Source of the DNA: Nocardioides baekrokdamisoli
Lineage (GTDB): Bacteria; Actinomycetota; Actinomycetes; Propionibacteriales; Nocardioidaceae
Assembly (NCBI RefSeq): GCF_003945325.1
Contig: NZ_AP019307.1
Span: 1,426,001 to 1,490,000 of the forward strand
Direction: 5' to 3'
DNA length: 64,000 nt
Part shown: positions 15,809-24,376 of the stretch, piece by piece
Layout of the letters: every line of letters starts with the position of its first letter
Position numbering within the stretch: position 1 is the stretch's first letter
Notes under the pieces: model-generated
Databases searched by the model: none
Told to the model about the DNA's origin: nothing
What the model saw: only the letters and a program-made list of their open reading frames with translations
Program-made: the position numbers and the translations under genes

Positions 15809-16788
15809 CAGGCGCGCGCGGCCTTCACCTGGTCATAGACCCAGGCGTACGTCTTCTCCATGCCCTCGAGCAGCGAGACCGACGGCTCCCAGCCGTAGAT
15901 CTCCTTGATCAGGGTGTTGTCGGAGTTGCGACCGCGTACGCCCTGGGGCGCGTCGAGCTGGTAGTTCCGCTTGCAGGTGATGCCGGCGAAGCCCTCGACC
16001 ATCGAGTACAGGTCGTTGATCGAGATCAGCTCGGAGGAGCCGAGGTTGACCGGGAGCGGCGAGTCCCCCTTGAGGAACATCTGCGAACCCTTGACGCAGT
16101 CGTCGACGTACATGAACGAACGGGTCTGCTCGCCGTCGCCCCAGATGTCGATCTCGTGCTTGCCGGAGATGACCGCCTCGGCGATCTTGCGGCAGGTCGC
16201 TGCCGGCGCCTTCTCGCGGCCACCGGTCCAGGTGCCCTCGGGGCCGTACACGTTGTGGTAGCGGGCGACGCGGGTCTGCAGGCCGTAGTCCTCGAGGAAG
16301 TGGCGGGCCATCCGCTCCGAGAAGAGCTTCTCCCAGCCGTAGCCGTCCTCCGGGTCCGCCGGGTAGGCGTCCTCTTCCTTCAGGGCGGTGATGTTCGGGT
16401 CGGTCTGCTTCGAGCCGTTGTAGACACAGGCCGAGGAGGAGTAGAAGTACCGCTCGACCTCGGCAGCCTTGGCCGCCTCGAGCATGTGCGTCGAGGTGTT
16501 GACCGTGAGCATGCACAGGGCCTTGTTGTTCTCGATGAAGCCCATGCCGCCCATGTCGGCCGCGAGCATGTAGACCTCGCCCGCACCGTCCGTCTGGGCG
16601 AACGCGTTCTCACGCAGCGAGAGGTCGGCGACGACGTTCTCCACGCCCTCGTGGACCTGGTACCACTCATCCATCGGCTTGATGTCCACCGAGCGGACCG
16701 TGAGGCCCTGCTTCAGGAGATCGGCCACCAGGTGGCCGCCGATGAAGCCGCCGCCACCGGCGACGAGTACGTCAACGTTTCGAGTCAC
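15808..16788 (-). CDS. GDP-mannose 3,5-epimerase-like NAD-dependent epimerase
   Basis: A 326-residue extended SDR enzyme. The NAD-binding loop is AGGGGFIGGH near the N-terminus. YGWEK supplies the Tyr150/Lys154 pair. The sequence matches plant GDP-mannose 3,5-epimerase in blocks rarely shared by other SDRs: AADMGGMGFIENN, WTGGREKAPAATCRK and VRGRNSDNTLIKE. Catalytic Cys121 and Lys193 fall at a constant offset of 24 from the plant residues Cys145, Tyr174, Lys178 and Lys217. The expected products from GDP-D-mannose are GDP-L-galactose and/or GDP-L-gulose, for use by the coupled glycosyltransferase. It is the first gene of a leftward pair; a 200-base divergent promoter region separates it from the SGNH-like gene. 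Confidence 0.88.
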   Translation of the reverse strand: MTRNVDVLVAGGGGFIGGHLVADLLKQGLTVRSVDIKPMDEWYQVHEGVENVVADLSLRENAFAQTDGAGEVYMLAADMGGMGFIENNKALCMLTVNTSTHMLEAAKAAEVERYFYSSSACVYNGSKQTDPNITALKEEDAYPADPEDGYGWEKLFSERMARHFLEDYGLQTRVARYHNVYGPEGTWTGGREKAPAATCRKIAEAVISGKHEIDIWGDGEQTRSFMYVDDCVKGSQMFLKGDSPLPVNLGSSELISINDLYSMVEGFAGITCKRNYQLDAPQGVRGRNSDNTLIKEIYGWEPSVSLLEGMEKTYAWVYDQVKAARA

Positions 16789-16989
16789 AAGTCAGCCCTT
16801 GATCTGAGGTTTGCAGTGGCCCCCCATGCACTGTGTTGCCACAGCAGGAAGAACACTAACCCGCCGACAACAGGTTCTAGTGGCCACCCCCATTTTCGAC
16901 ACAGGGCACGTCGTCCGACGAGGGCCTTCTCGCACGTTTCGGACCGCATGGAAGGATCGTCCGCGGGGAGCCAAACAGGAGGAACGGCG

Positions 16990-17721
16990 ATGAACGACCC
17001 GGACGCGGGCCTGAGCGTCATCGAGCGAATCCGGGGGAAACTCCGCTTCATCCCCGCTTGGGCATGGCTCCTCCTGACCCTTCGGGGCCGCACGCCGCGC
17101 GAGCTCTGGATCGGCGACTCACACGCCATGTCGTTCAACCAGGCGATCAGCAACGCGATGGTGATGCGCGGTCCTGAGGGAAGCATCGTGCTCCGCGCAG
17201 GTGCGCGACTGATGCACTCACTCGGGCGACGAGGTCACCCGCCGCACGTCCTGCGGCCGATCGCCTTGATCAATCGGTTCGGACGCGGGACGTACCTGCC
17301 GATCTTCGTCGCCGGAGAGATCGACGTACGGACACAGATGGTGTCGCGGCCCGACGACGACCTGAGCTGGGTCGAGGCGTACGTCCAACGCTCGGTGGGA
17401 CTGCTGCGCGAAGCCCGTGCGCCCCGGGTCTGGTTCCTTGCTCCGCCACCGCCGGCAGACGTCCAGCCGGCCCAGGCATGGGTGTACGCGACCATCAACG
17501 GCACCGTCGAGCAGCGGCTGCTGCAGTTCGACCGGTTGCGGACTGCCCTGCGTACCGCCGTGGAGGCGCAGCCGCGCGCGACCTACCTCGACTTCACCGA
17601 CCTGATGACGGACGAAACCGGCGCACTCGCCGCCAACCTGACCGCGGACGGCTGCCACAGCACGGTGGCCGTCGCCAGGACGATCCGCGCCCGGCTGCAC
17701 GAGACCGGCGTCCTCAGCTAA
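16990..17721 (+). CDS. SGNH/GDSL-like hydrolase domain protein
   Basis: A 243-residue protein without a signal peptide. Block I is LWIGDSHAMSFN with Ser44 in G-D-S-H, and block V is DGCH with Asp220 and His223, giving the Ser-His-Asp set of the SGNH fold. Such proteins in glycan clusters are often esterases or O-acyl transferases acting on sugars, but no substrate can be named. ATG is supported by a perfect AGGAGG seven bases upstream; a longer in-frame stretch upstream is antisense to the epimerase gene and not credible. Its TAA overlaps the stop of the convergent GT4 gene by four bases. Confidence 0.72.
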   Translation: MNDPDAGLSVIERIRGKLRFIPAWAWLLLTLRGRTPRELWIGDSHAMSFNQAISNAMVMRGPEGSIVLRAGARLMHSLGRRGHPPHVLRPIALINRFGRGTYLPIFVAGEIDVRTQMVSRPDDDLSWVEAYVQRSVGLLREARAPRVWFLAPPPPADVQPAQAWVYATINGTVEQRLLQFDRLRTALRTAVEAQPRATYLDFTDLMTDETGALAANLTADGCHSTVAVARTIRARLHETGVLS

Positions 17722-18782
17722 CTCAGCGCGGCTCGTACGGTCTGCGCCATCGCGCGCCAAGACAACGAGTCCGTGTGCGTACGCGCCGCAGCCAACTGCT
17801 CCGGGGTGCGGGCGATCGCGGCCGCGATGCTGGCCGCCAGCGGACGCGGGGCCAGGTCGGTGGCGACCTCGGCGTGACCGTCCGCCATCTCGAGGAGAGC
17901 CGCGTCGGTGGAGATGACCACGGGGATACCGAGCCGCATCGCCTCGACCGGCGGCAGGCCGTACCCCTCGAACTCCGAGGGGAAGATCACCAGGCCAGCA
18001 CCGGCGAACACCTGGACGAAGGTGTCGTCGTCCAGCCACGGCATCAGTTCGACGCGATCCCCCAGGCCGAGGCGGTCGACTCGCTGCTGAGCCGCCTCCC
18101 GGTCCATGCGGCCCATGCCGATCAGGCGCAGGACCCAGCCCTCGGCCTCCGGGCGGCCGAGGAAGGCAGCCCAGGCGTCGAGGACCGCATCAACGTTCTT
18201 GTTCGCGAAGTGACCGAACGCCAACGCATACTTCGGGCGATCGGCTGGCGGAGCAGGCCAGCGATCCACGTGATCCGCCCCGAGTCGGGCCGCGATCGCG
18301 GTCTCGGCGGCCCTCGGGTGGGTCCGGACCAGGTCGTCACGGGTGCGCTCGGAGATGCAGAAGATGCCGTCAGCGGTCCGGAAGGACCAGCCGTACGAGA
18401 TCCCGCGGACCAGTCGGCGCTTCTTCGAGAACTGATCGGGGCGGACCTCGTGACGCAGGTCGGTCAGGATCACCCCGCGCGGGCAGTGCGCCCCGAAGAA
18501 GGCGCTCGCGGTCACGCCGGACACCAGTGCGTCGGCCTTCAGCGTCCGGGTCAGGCGGCGGATGCCGGCGGTACGGTTCCAGAGGTTGCCGGCCGATCCC
18601 CTGAACGGCGGCTCGACGATCCGCAACTCGACACCGTCGGCGACTGCAAAAGCGGGCTCGCCGGAGGCGACCAACGTGAGTCGGTCCTCCGGGGCACACT
18701 CCCGCCACCCCCGCAGCAGCCCCTCGAGAATGACCGCGCTGCTCCCGGCGCGGACGGCGAAGGCGTCGAAGACAACGTGCAC
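17718..18782 (-). CDS. Glycosyltransferase family 4
   Basis: A GT-B protein of about 354 residues. It starts VHVVFDAFAVRAGSSAVILEG at a GTG codon; a longer frame upstream is open but overlaps the divergent promoter and gmd start, and its residues do not resemble a GT4 N-terminus. The donor domain includes KYALAFGHFANKNVDAVLD and FPSEFEGYGLPPVEAMRLG, with the E-x7-E motif. It likely uses a GDP- or UDP-hexose supplied by the neighbouring nucleotide-sugar genes. It is convergent with the SGNH gene (stop codons overlap) and divergent from gmd across about 110 bases. Confidence 0.85.
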   Translation of the reverse strand: MHVVFDAFAVRAGSSAVILEGLLRGWRECAPEDRLTLVASGEPAFAVADGVELRIVEPPFRGSAGNLWNRTAGIRRLTRTLKADALVSGVTASAFFGAHCPRGVILTDLRHEVRPDQFSKKRRLVRGISYGWSFRTADGIFCISERTRDDLVRTHPRAAETAIAARLGADHVDRWPAPPADRPKYALAFGHFANKNVDAVLDAWAAFLGRPEAEGWVLRLIGMGRMDREAAQQRVDRLGLGDRVELMPWLDDDTFVQVFAGAGLVIFPSEFEGYGLPPVEAMRLGIPVVISTDAALLEMADGHAEVATDLAPRPLAASIAAAIARTPEQLAAARTHTDSLSWRAMAQTVRAALS

Positions 18783-18895
18783 CTGTGGAGCGTATCGAGG
18801 CTGCCCATGGCCCGTTCTCGCGGTTCTGCCGTCGAACCCGACACATGTCATGGATAGGGTGACCGCCGGGGACCACGGACCGAGCAGGCAGGGAC

Positions 18896-19876
18896 ATGAC
18901 CAAGCGCGCATTCATCACCGGCATCACCGGGCAGGACGGCTCGTACCTGACCGAGCTCCTTCTCGCCAAGGGATACGAGGTGCACGGGCTCGTCCGGCGC
19001 GCGTCCACCCTCAACCGCAGCCGGATCGACCACATCCAGGACTCGAACCTGCACCTGCACTACGGCGACCTGACCGACGGCGTGTCACTGGTCAACCTGA
19101 TCCGCGACATCGTCCCGCACGAGGTCTACAACCTCGGCGCGCAGTCGCACGTCAAGGTCTCGTTCGAGGTGCCGGAATACACCGCTGACGCCGACGCCAC
19201 CGGCACGCTGCGCCTCCTCGAGGCGATCCGCGCCGCCAAGATCGACTGCCGCTTCTACCAGGCCTCGACGTCGGAGATGTTCGGCGCGACCCCGCCGCCG
19301 CAGGATGAGACGACGGTCTTCTACCCGCGCTCCCCGTACGGCGCCGCGAAGCTCTACAGCCACTGGGTGACGGTCAACTACCGCGAGGCGTACGACCTGT
19401 TCGCGGTCTCCGGCATCCTGTTCAACCACGAGTCCCCGCGTCGCGGCGAGTCCTTCGTGACCCGCAAGATCACACTGGGCGTCGCCGCGATCAAGCTCGG
19501 CCTCACCGACACCCTCACCCTCGGCAACCTCGACGCCATTCGCGACTGGGGTTTCGCCAAGGAGTACGTCGAAGGCATGTGGCGGATGCTGCAGCACGAC
19601 ACCCCGCAGGACTACGTGCTCGCCACCGGCATCGGCACGACCGTCCGCGAGTTCTGTGAGTACTCGTTCGCGCACGCCGGCCTCAACTGGGAGGACCACG
19701 TCGCGTACGACAAGGGCTACGAGCGACCGACCGAGGTCGACGCCCTGATCGGTGACCCGTCGAAGGCGAAGTCAGTCCTCGGCTGGGAGGCCCAGACGCA
19801 TGCCAAGGGCCTGGCCGAGCTCATGGTCGACAGCGACATCGAGCTGCTGCGGACCCACGGTTCAGCGCGTTATTGA
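18896..19876 (+). CDS. gmd: GDP-mannose 4,6-dehydratase
   Basis: A 326-residue SDR enzyme converting GDP-D-mannose to GDP-4-keto-6-deoxy-D-mannose, the precursor of GDP-fucose, GDP-rhamnose and related sugars. The N-terminal nucleotide site is [13 protein letters not shown], the family-specific region is [22 protein letters not shown] holds the catalytic Thr/Glu area, and [12 protein letters not shown] supplies Tyr and Lys. [17 protein letters not shown] is typical of GMD. Length is at the short end of the family. AGGG precedes the ATG. It is a single gene between a divergent GT4 and a strong bidirectional terminator. No GDP-4-keto-6-deoxymannose reductase is visible in the window, so the second step must be encoded elsewhere. 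Confidence 0.95.
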   Translation: MTKRAFITGITGQDGSYLTELLLAKGYEVHGLVRRASTLNRSRIDHIQDSNLHLHYGDLTDGVSLVNLIRDIVPHEVYNLGAQSHVKVSFEVPEYTADADATGTLRLLEAIRAAKIDCRFYQASTSEMFGATPPPQDETTVFYPRSPYGAAKLYSHWVTVNYREAYDLFAVSGILFNHESPRRGESFVTRKITLGVAAIKLGLTDTLTLGNLDAIRDWGFAKEYVEGMWRMLQHDTPQDYVLATGIGTTVREFCEYSFAHAGLNWEDHVAYDKGYERPTEVDALIGDPSKAKSVLGWEAQTHAKGLAELMVDSDIELLRTHGSARY

Positions 19877-19883
19877 GCGCGCG

Positions 19884-19920
19884 AAGAAGGGGCCGAGATC
19901 ATCGATCTCGGCCCCTTCTT
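19884..19920. terminator. Bidirectional hairpin terminator between gmd and the GT8-like gene
   Basis: AAGAAGGGGCCGAGATC pairs perfectly with GATCTCGGCCCCTTCTT over 17 bp around a three-base centre. It lies eight bases after the gmd stop and, with A/T-rich ends on both sides, can serve both convergent transcripts. A second weaker hairpin (GCGGGCC / GGCCCGC, 19966-19985) lies closer to the 3' end of the leftward gene. Confidence 0.88.
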
Positions 19921-20015
19921 ACGTTTCATGACCTGACGCGCGCGGTCGCAAGGCGCGCGAGCGAAGCGGGCCTCAGAGGGCCCGCGAGTCGAGCGGCAAC
20001 GCCGCGAACGCGCCG

Positions 20016-21221
20016 TCAGTGGCCCCAGATGCCGCCGGAGTCGACGCCGGAGCGTACTTTCCTTGCCGCCTTGGGGAACTTCTTCTTGAACGCCGCGACC
20101 TCCTCCGGGAGGACGAGCCGGGCACCCTTGACGCTCGAGCCGACGACGTCCTTCACGATCGGCTTCCACGCCGCCTTGCGCCAGGCCGCGAAGGCCTCGG
20201 CGTCCTCGGCCCGGAACGGTGACGGCGGCTCCTGGCCAGCCAGGGCCTGCTGACGGTAGATCCGACGCAGGTGGCGGGTGAGCGGCTTGCCGGCTTGGTC
20301 GTGGGTGAACGGGTACGGCCTCGCCGGAGGCAGTTCCTTCTCCCACTTGACCACCAGCGCGCCGTACCGGCGGACGATCTCGGCGACTGCTTCGTCCGAC
20401 AGCATGTGGGCTGTCGTCCGCTCATACCGGGTCGACAGCTCCTGCGGCCGCTTGGAGTCGTACGCGTGGAAATGGAAGAGGCGCAACGGTTCGCCGGTCG
20501 TACGCATCACGAAGCCGTCGCCGTCAATCTCGATCGGTCGCTCGTGCAGGTTGGCAACCGAGACGTTGTAGCCATAGTGGTACCAGGCGCCGGCCTTGAA
20601 CAGCACCGACCCGATGTCGCAGAACTTCTGGTCGACGAACAAGCCGTTCATCGGGTCCCAGAGGCACTCGTTCTTGAGGTGACCCCACCACCAGTCGAGG
20701 AAGCCGACAGCGCGGCGGTCGACGGCACAGAAGCCGAGGTTGTAGACGCCTACGTGCAGCAGGTGACCTTCGCTGAGCCCCGAGTCCGCCGGGACCGGCT
20801 CCAGGAAGTGCGGCGTGAGCAGGATGCCGCCGGCTGTGGCGGCGAGGTCCGGGCCGAGCTCGAGCATCGGCGCGGTGAGGAAGGTGTCGGGATCGAGATA
20901 GACGGCGTTCTCCGCCTCCTCGAGCAGCCGACGGAACACCATCGGCTTGATCGCCGTTGCGAACTCGATGAGCTCGTAGATCATCGTCAGTCGCAGCACC
21001 TCGGCCTCACCGAGACCCAGGAAGGCGGTGGACAGCAGGTCGACCGATGGAATCGTGGGCAGTTCGTCGTCGGAGAGAGCGTCGATCAGGACGACCTTGA
21101 GGCGTGCGCCGGGGTGGTGCGCGGCCAGGCTCTCGGCGAGGGACATCGCCTTCGGCATGTAGTTCGAGGACAGAATGGTGAAGTACGCGGTGGGGACCGT
21201 TTCAACCGTGGTGGGGGGCAC
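20016..21221 (-). CDS. GT8-like nucleotide-sugar glycosyltransferase
   Basis: A 401-residue soluble protein. The start AYFTILSSNYMPKAMSLAESL resembles the opening of family 8 and related glycosyltransferases, and AVYLDPDTFLTAPM carries the D-x-D metal site. VDQKFCDIGSVLF followed by NVSVANLHER corresponds to the second half of the GT-A core. The C-terminal 90 residues are charged and not recognised. The frame begins with GTG at 21219-21221 without a clear ribosome binding site. It is divergent from the TylF-like methyltransferase across about 80 bases. A role in modifying the surface glycan is inferred from the neighbours; substrate is unknown. Confidence 0.75.
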   Translation of the reverse strand: MPPTTVETVPTAYFTILSSNYMPKAMSLAESLAAHHPGARLKVVLIDALSDDELPTIPSVDLLSTAFLGLGEAEVLRLTMIYELIEFATAIKPMVFRRLLEEAENAVYLDPDTFLTAPMLELGPDLAATAGGILLTPHFLEPVPADSGLSEGHLLHVGVYNLGFCAVDRRAVGFLDWWWGHLKNECLWDPMNGLFVDQKFCDIGSVLFKAGAWYHYGYNVSVANLHERPIEIDGDGFVMRTTGEPLRLFHFHAYDSKRPQELSTRYERTTAHMLSDEAVAEIVRRYGALVVKWEKELPPARPYPFTHDQAGKPLTRHLRRIYRQQALAGQEPPSPFRAEDAEAFAAWRKAAWKPIVKDVVGSSVKGARLVLPEEVAAFKKKFPKAARKVRSGVDSGGIWGH

Positions 21222-21303
21222 GGCAGAACCCTAGCGCCGGACACGTGGCGAGATACCCCGACCAGTGAGCCATGTCACCGCATTCGCTTGCTACCGTTCG
21301 CGC

Positions 21304-22164
21304 GTGACGAACTCCCCCAACTCGGCCACCGACGCCCGCTCCCTCTACCTCGACCTCCTCAAGGGCACCCTCACGGGCGCCATCAGCGAGGACAACGACT
21401 CGATCCTGGGAGGCGTACGCACCCAGGGTTCGGTCACCCTCAAGCGCAAGATCGCCAACGCGGTCGGCGTCCAGGCCAACAAACTCGGCCTCGAGATCGC
21501 CGTCAAGAAGCCGTACGACGCGTCAGCCCGGGCCCAGGGCCTGGACTGGCCGGTCCGCTCGGAGTCGATGATCGGTCTCGCCCGGATGAACAACATCCAG
21601 ATGGCGATCGAGTCGGTCATCGCCGACGGCGTCGAGGGCGACATCATCGAGACCGGCGTGTGGCGCGGTGGCGCCACGATCTTCATGCGCGGCGTGCTCA
21701 AGGCGTACGGAGTCACCGACCGCAAGGTGTGGGTCGCTGACTCCTTCGAGGGCCTCCCAGCCCCGGACGCGGCTCGCTACCCGGCCGACGCCGGCGACAA
21801 GCTCTTCACCCAGACCGGCCTCGCGGTCGGCCTGCAGACGGTGAAGCACAACTTCGAGCGCTACGGCCTGCTCGACGACCAGGTCGAGTTCCTCGTCGGT
21901 TGGTTCAAGGACACGTTGCCGACCGCGCCGATCGAGAAGATCGCCGTGGCCCGCCTCGACGGCGACATGTACGAGTCGACGATCGACGCGATCGCGGCTC
22001 TGTACCCCAAGCTCCAGCCGGGTGGCTTCCTGCTGATCGACGACTACGGCAGCCACGCCTCGCAGTGCGGCGCCGCGATCCACGACTACCGCAAGGAGCA
22101 CGGCATCACCGAGGAGATCGTCCAGATCGACCCCTTCGGTGCGTACTGGCGCAAGTCCCTCTGA
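21304..22164 (+). CDS. TylF/MycF-type SAM-dependent methyltransferase
   Basis: A protein of about 286 residues. GDIIETGVWRGGATIFMRG is the SAM-binding motif I region, VWVADSFEGLPAP and VARLDGDMYESTIDAIA are characteristic of the macrocin O-methyltransferase family, and LLIDDYGSHASQCGAA is the metal/active-site region. Family members methylate hydroxyl groups of sugars, so a role as sugar O-methyltransferase for the locus glycan is likely. GTG at 21304 is chosen because family proteins begin close to the RSLYLDLLKGTLTG helix; a GTG at 21265 is an alternative. A perfect bidirectional terminator follows. Confidence 0.85.
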   Translation: MTNSPNSATDARSLYLDLLKGTLTGAISEDNDSILGGVRTQGSVTLKRKIANAVGVQANKLGLEIAVKKPYDASARAQGLDWPVRSESMIGLARMNNIQMAIESVIADGVEGDIIETGVWRGGATIFMRGVLKAYGVTDRKVWVADSFEGLPAPDAARYPADAGDKLFTQTGLAVGLQTVKHNFERYGLLDDQVEFLVGWFKDTLPTAPIEKIAVARLDGDMYESTIDAIAALYPKLQPGGFLLIDDYGSHASQCGAAIHDYRKEHGITEEIVQIDPFGAYWRKSL

Positions 22165-22173
22165 TCCTGCTGA

Positions 22174-22208
22174 GACGGGGCCGCTTCCACATCGGAAGCG
22201 GCCCCGTC
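22174..22208. terminator. Bidirectional hairpin terminator
   Basis: GACGGGGCCGCTTCC pairs perfectly with GGAAGCGGCCCCGTC (15 bp) around a five-base loop. It lies between the convergent methyltransferase and acetyltransferase genes, nine bases after the former's stop codon, and can stop transcription from both sides. Confidence 0.87.
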
Positions 22209-22215
22209 GTCGTTC

Positions 22216-22851
22216 TCAGGCGGTGCGCTGTTTCGCGTAGGTGATGAAGGCGTCGATGTCGTCACCGGCGAGCAACGGCGTCGCGGCGCGTACGTCCTCC
22301 TCGGGCCAGTCCCACCACTTGACCTGGAGGAGCGCCTCGATCTGTTCGGGGCTGTGTCGGTACCGGATCACCTTCGCCGGCACGCCGCCGACGATCGCGT
22401 ACGGCGGAACGTCACGGGTGACGACGGCCCCAGCGGTGACTACAGCCCCGTCGCCCACGGTGACCCCGGCGAGGATCGTGGCTGCCTGACAGAGCCAGAC
22501 GTCGTTACCGATGACGGTGTCCTCGACCGGCAACGGGATGCCGTCCTCGCAGGCACCCTCCATGTCGAACATGATCCGGTGCGGGTACGTCGTCACGCGG
22601 TCCACCGGGTGGTTGCCGCCGATCATCAGCACGGCGGTCGCGGTGATCGAGCAATAGTCGCCGATGACCAGCTTCGTCTGGGGCCGGTCGGTGTGGAAGT
22701 CCCGGATGACCGCGGCGCCGTACGAGTGCGGGCCCATCACGACCTTGCCGCTCTTGCGCAGCCTGTGCAGGTGGTAGTTGTTCTCACCGCCGTGCCAGGC
22801 GATGACGAACACGCGCAGCACCGACCGCACTCTCCACAGCAGGGTTCTCAT
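22216..22851 (-). CDS. CatB-like hexapeptide-repeat O-acetyltransferase
   Basis: A 211-residue protein of the left-handed beta-helix type. Imperfect hexapeptides run through LVIGDYCSITATAVLMIGG, TVIGNDVWLCQAATILAG and VTVGDGAVVTAGAVVTRDV, ending in PPYAIVGGVPAKVIRYR, the usual end of the xenobiotic/polysaccharide acetyltransferase branch. GGNHPVDRVTTYPH includes the catalytic His. It probably transfers acetyl from acetyl-CoA to a sugar hydroxyl or amino group. Only 13 bases separate it from the upstream flippase gene, so it belongs to the same leftward unit. Confidence 0.87.
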   Translation of the reverse strand: MRTLLWRVRSVLRVFVIAWHGGENNYHLHRLRKSGKVVMGPHSYGAAVIRDFHTDRPQTKLVIGDYCSITATAVLMIGGNHPVDRVTTYPHRIMFDMEGACEDGIPLPVEDTVIGNDVWLCQAATILAGVTVGDGAVVTAGAVVTRDVPPYAIVGGVPAKVIRYRHSPEQIEALLQVKWWDWPEEDVRAATPLLAGDDIDAFITYAKQRTA

Positions 22852-22864
22852 CTCAGTCCACTCC

Positions 22865-24214
22865 TCAGGCGGTCTCGGGCTCGACGACGACCGGTTCCAG
22901 GGCTCCCACAGCGGATCGCCAGGCCAGCAACCGCCACCACATCAACACCGCCACGCCCTGGACGATCGTGGCCCCCCAGACGGCGCCGAGGGCTCCGTTC
23001 TGCCAGGCACCGACGAACACCGCGATCATCATCAGGACCGTCGTGACGATGTCGAGCGAGACCGTGTACTGGGTCTGCTTGCGACCCATCAGCGCTGCGC
23101 GCAGACCGGTGGTCATGCCCAGGAAGACGATCTGCACGCCGGTGGCGAGGAGCAGCGGCTTCGCAGCGTCCCAGGTGTTGCTGAGGACGGCTCTGCCCAG
23201 GAAGGTCGGGAGCGCAAGCATGACGATGGTGTTCGCCAGTGCGACCAGGGTGGCGAGACGCGAGGTCCGGAACGCATGCGCGCGCACCTCCGCCGCGCCG
23301 GCGTCGGACCGAGCCACCTCGCTGACGGCCGAGGCGTTCATCGCGGCTTGCACCAGACCGTACGGACGGGTCAGCACGATCGAGCCCTGGAGTCCGCCCA
23401 GCTGCCGAGCGCCAGCAATTGCGTTGACACCCACGAGGGCGGCCAGCCCGGCGGTCTGGGTGGTGAGGTACGAGGCGAGATAGCGCCACGCGAACCACCA
23501 CGTGTATGCCAGCCAGCGATGGCCTGGGCGTACGAACGGGTGCCGGTAGTAGAACGGCACGAGCAAGCCGGCCAGAGCCCCGGAACCGGCCCAGGCGAGG
23601 ATGAAGACCGGCAACGTACGCTCGCTGCTCAGGAACACGAACGGCAGGAAGATGGCCAGCAGAGCCAGCCAGAGCCCGTCGAGCACGATCGCGCGGCCGG
23701 GACGTTGGTTGATGATGCCGAGGTAGCGGCCGAGGTCCTGGAGCCCGAGCAAGGGCAGGCAGGCACCCAGGATCATCAGCGCCTCACCGAGGTCCGGGGA
23801 CCTCAGCCGCGCCAGCGCGCCAGTACCGACGACCAGCAAGCCGACCCCGAGTCCCAGCATGAGGTTTGCGCCGACGACCTCGGGGCGCCGACCGGTCGCC
23901 TCCTCGGGATGGACGAGAGCGGGGTCGTTGACCAGCGCCCGGATCACGCCCGCGGACAGGATGTAGACCATCGCCACAATCCCGTACCGACCGAAACTCT
24001 CCGTAGGGAGGACGTGCGCCGCCACAATGGCGACGAGCAGGTTCGAGCCGCCGGAGAGCAGCTGGTCAAACGTGATGAGGCGCATCCGCCGACGCGTTGC
24101 CGCGCCGCCCAGAACCTCAGCCTCATGCGACTCGGCAGTCACGCGCAAGGCCGCCGTCTCGCCCGGCTCCTCGGGAAGCAGGTCGGACCAGTCGGGCACA
24201 CGCACGAGCCTCAT
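22865..24214 (-). CDS. Polysaccharide flippase (Wzx/MOP superfamily)
   Basis: A protein of about 449 residues with twelve or so hydrophobic segments after a hydrophilic N-terminal stretch of some 40 residues. TFDQLLSGGSNLLVAIVAAH and SFGRYGIVAMVYIL match the first two helices of the polysaccharide-synthesis family of MOP exporters. It is the second flippase in the window, suggesting that the two glycan blocks export different repeat units or sit in different pathways. The start is uncertain: ATG at 24214 is used here, but GGGAGG lies directly before it and fits better with a GTG at 24205; a GTG at 24247 is also in frame. Confidence 0.84.
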   Translation of the reverse strand: MRLVRVPDWSDLLPEEPGETAALRVTAESHEAEVLGGAATRRRMRLITFDQLLSGGSNLLVAIVAAHVLPTESFGRYGIVAMVYILSAGVIRALVNDPALVHPEEATGRRPEVVGANLMLGLGVGLLVVGTGALARLRSPDLGEALMILGACLPLLGLQDLGRYLGIINQRPGRAIVLDGLWLALLAIFLPFVFLSSERTLPVFILAWAGSGALAGLLVPFYYRHPFVRPGHRWLAYTWWFAWRYLASYLTTQTAGLAALVGVNAIAGARQLGGLQGSIVLTRPYGLVQAAMNASAVSEVARSDAGAAEVRAHAFRTSRLATLVALANTIVMLALPTFLGRAVLSNTWDAAKPLLLATGVQIVFLGMTTGLRAALMGRKQTQYTVSLDIVTTVLMMIAVFVGAWQNGALGAVWGATIVQGVAVLMWWRLLAWRSAVGALEPVVVEPETA

Positions 24215-24376
24215 CCTCCCAGCGGGCACTCCGGACATTCGCGGCACACGCTAGCAACGAGCACGCACTTCCCGGCATCCGCTCTGGATCTGCGTCAGCT
24301 GGCCCCGAATCACGCTCAGCAAAACCTCAGTCACTTACCATGATCGAGGTCCGGCGACACTCGGGAGGTGCCAGGG

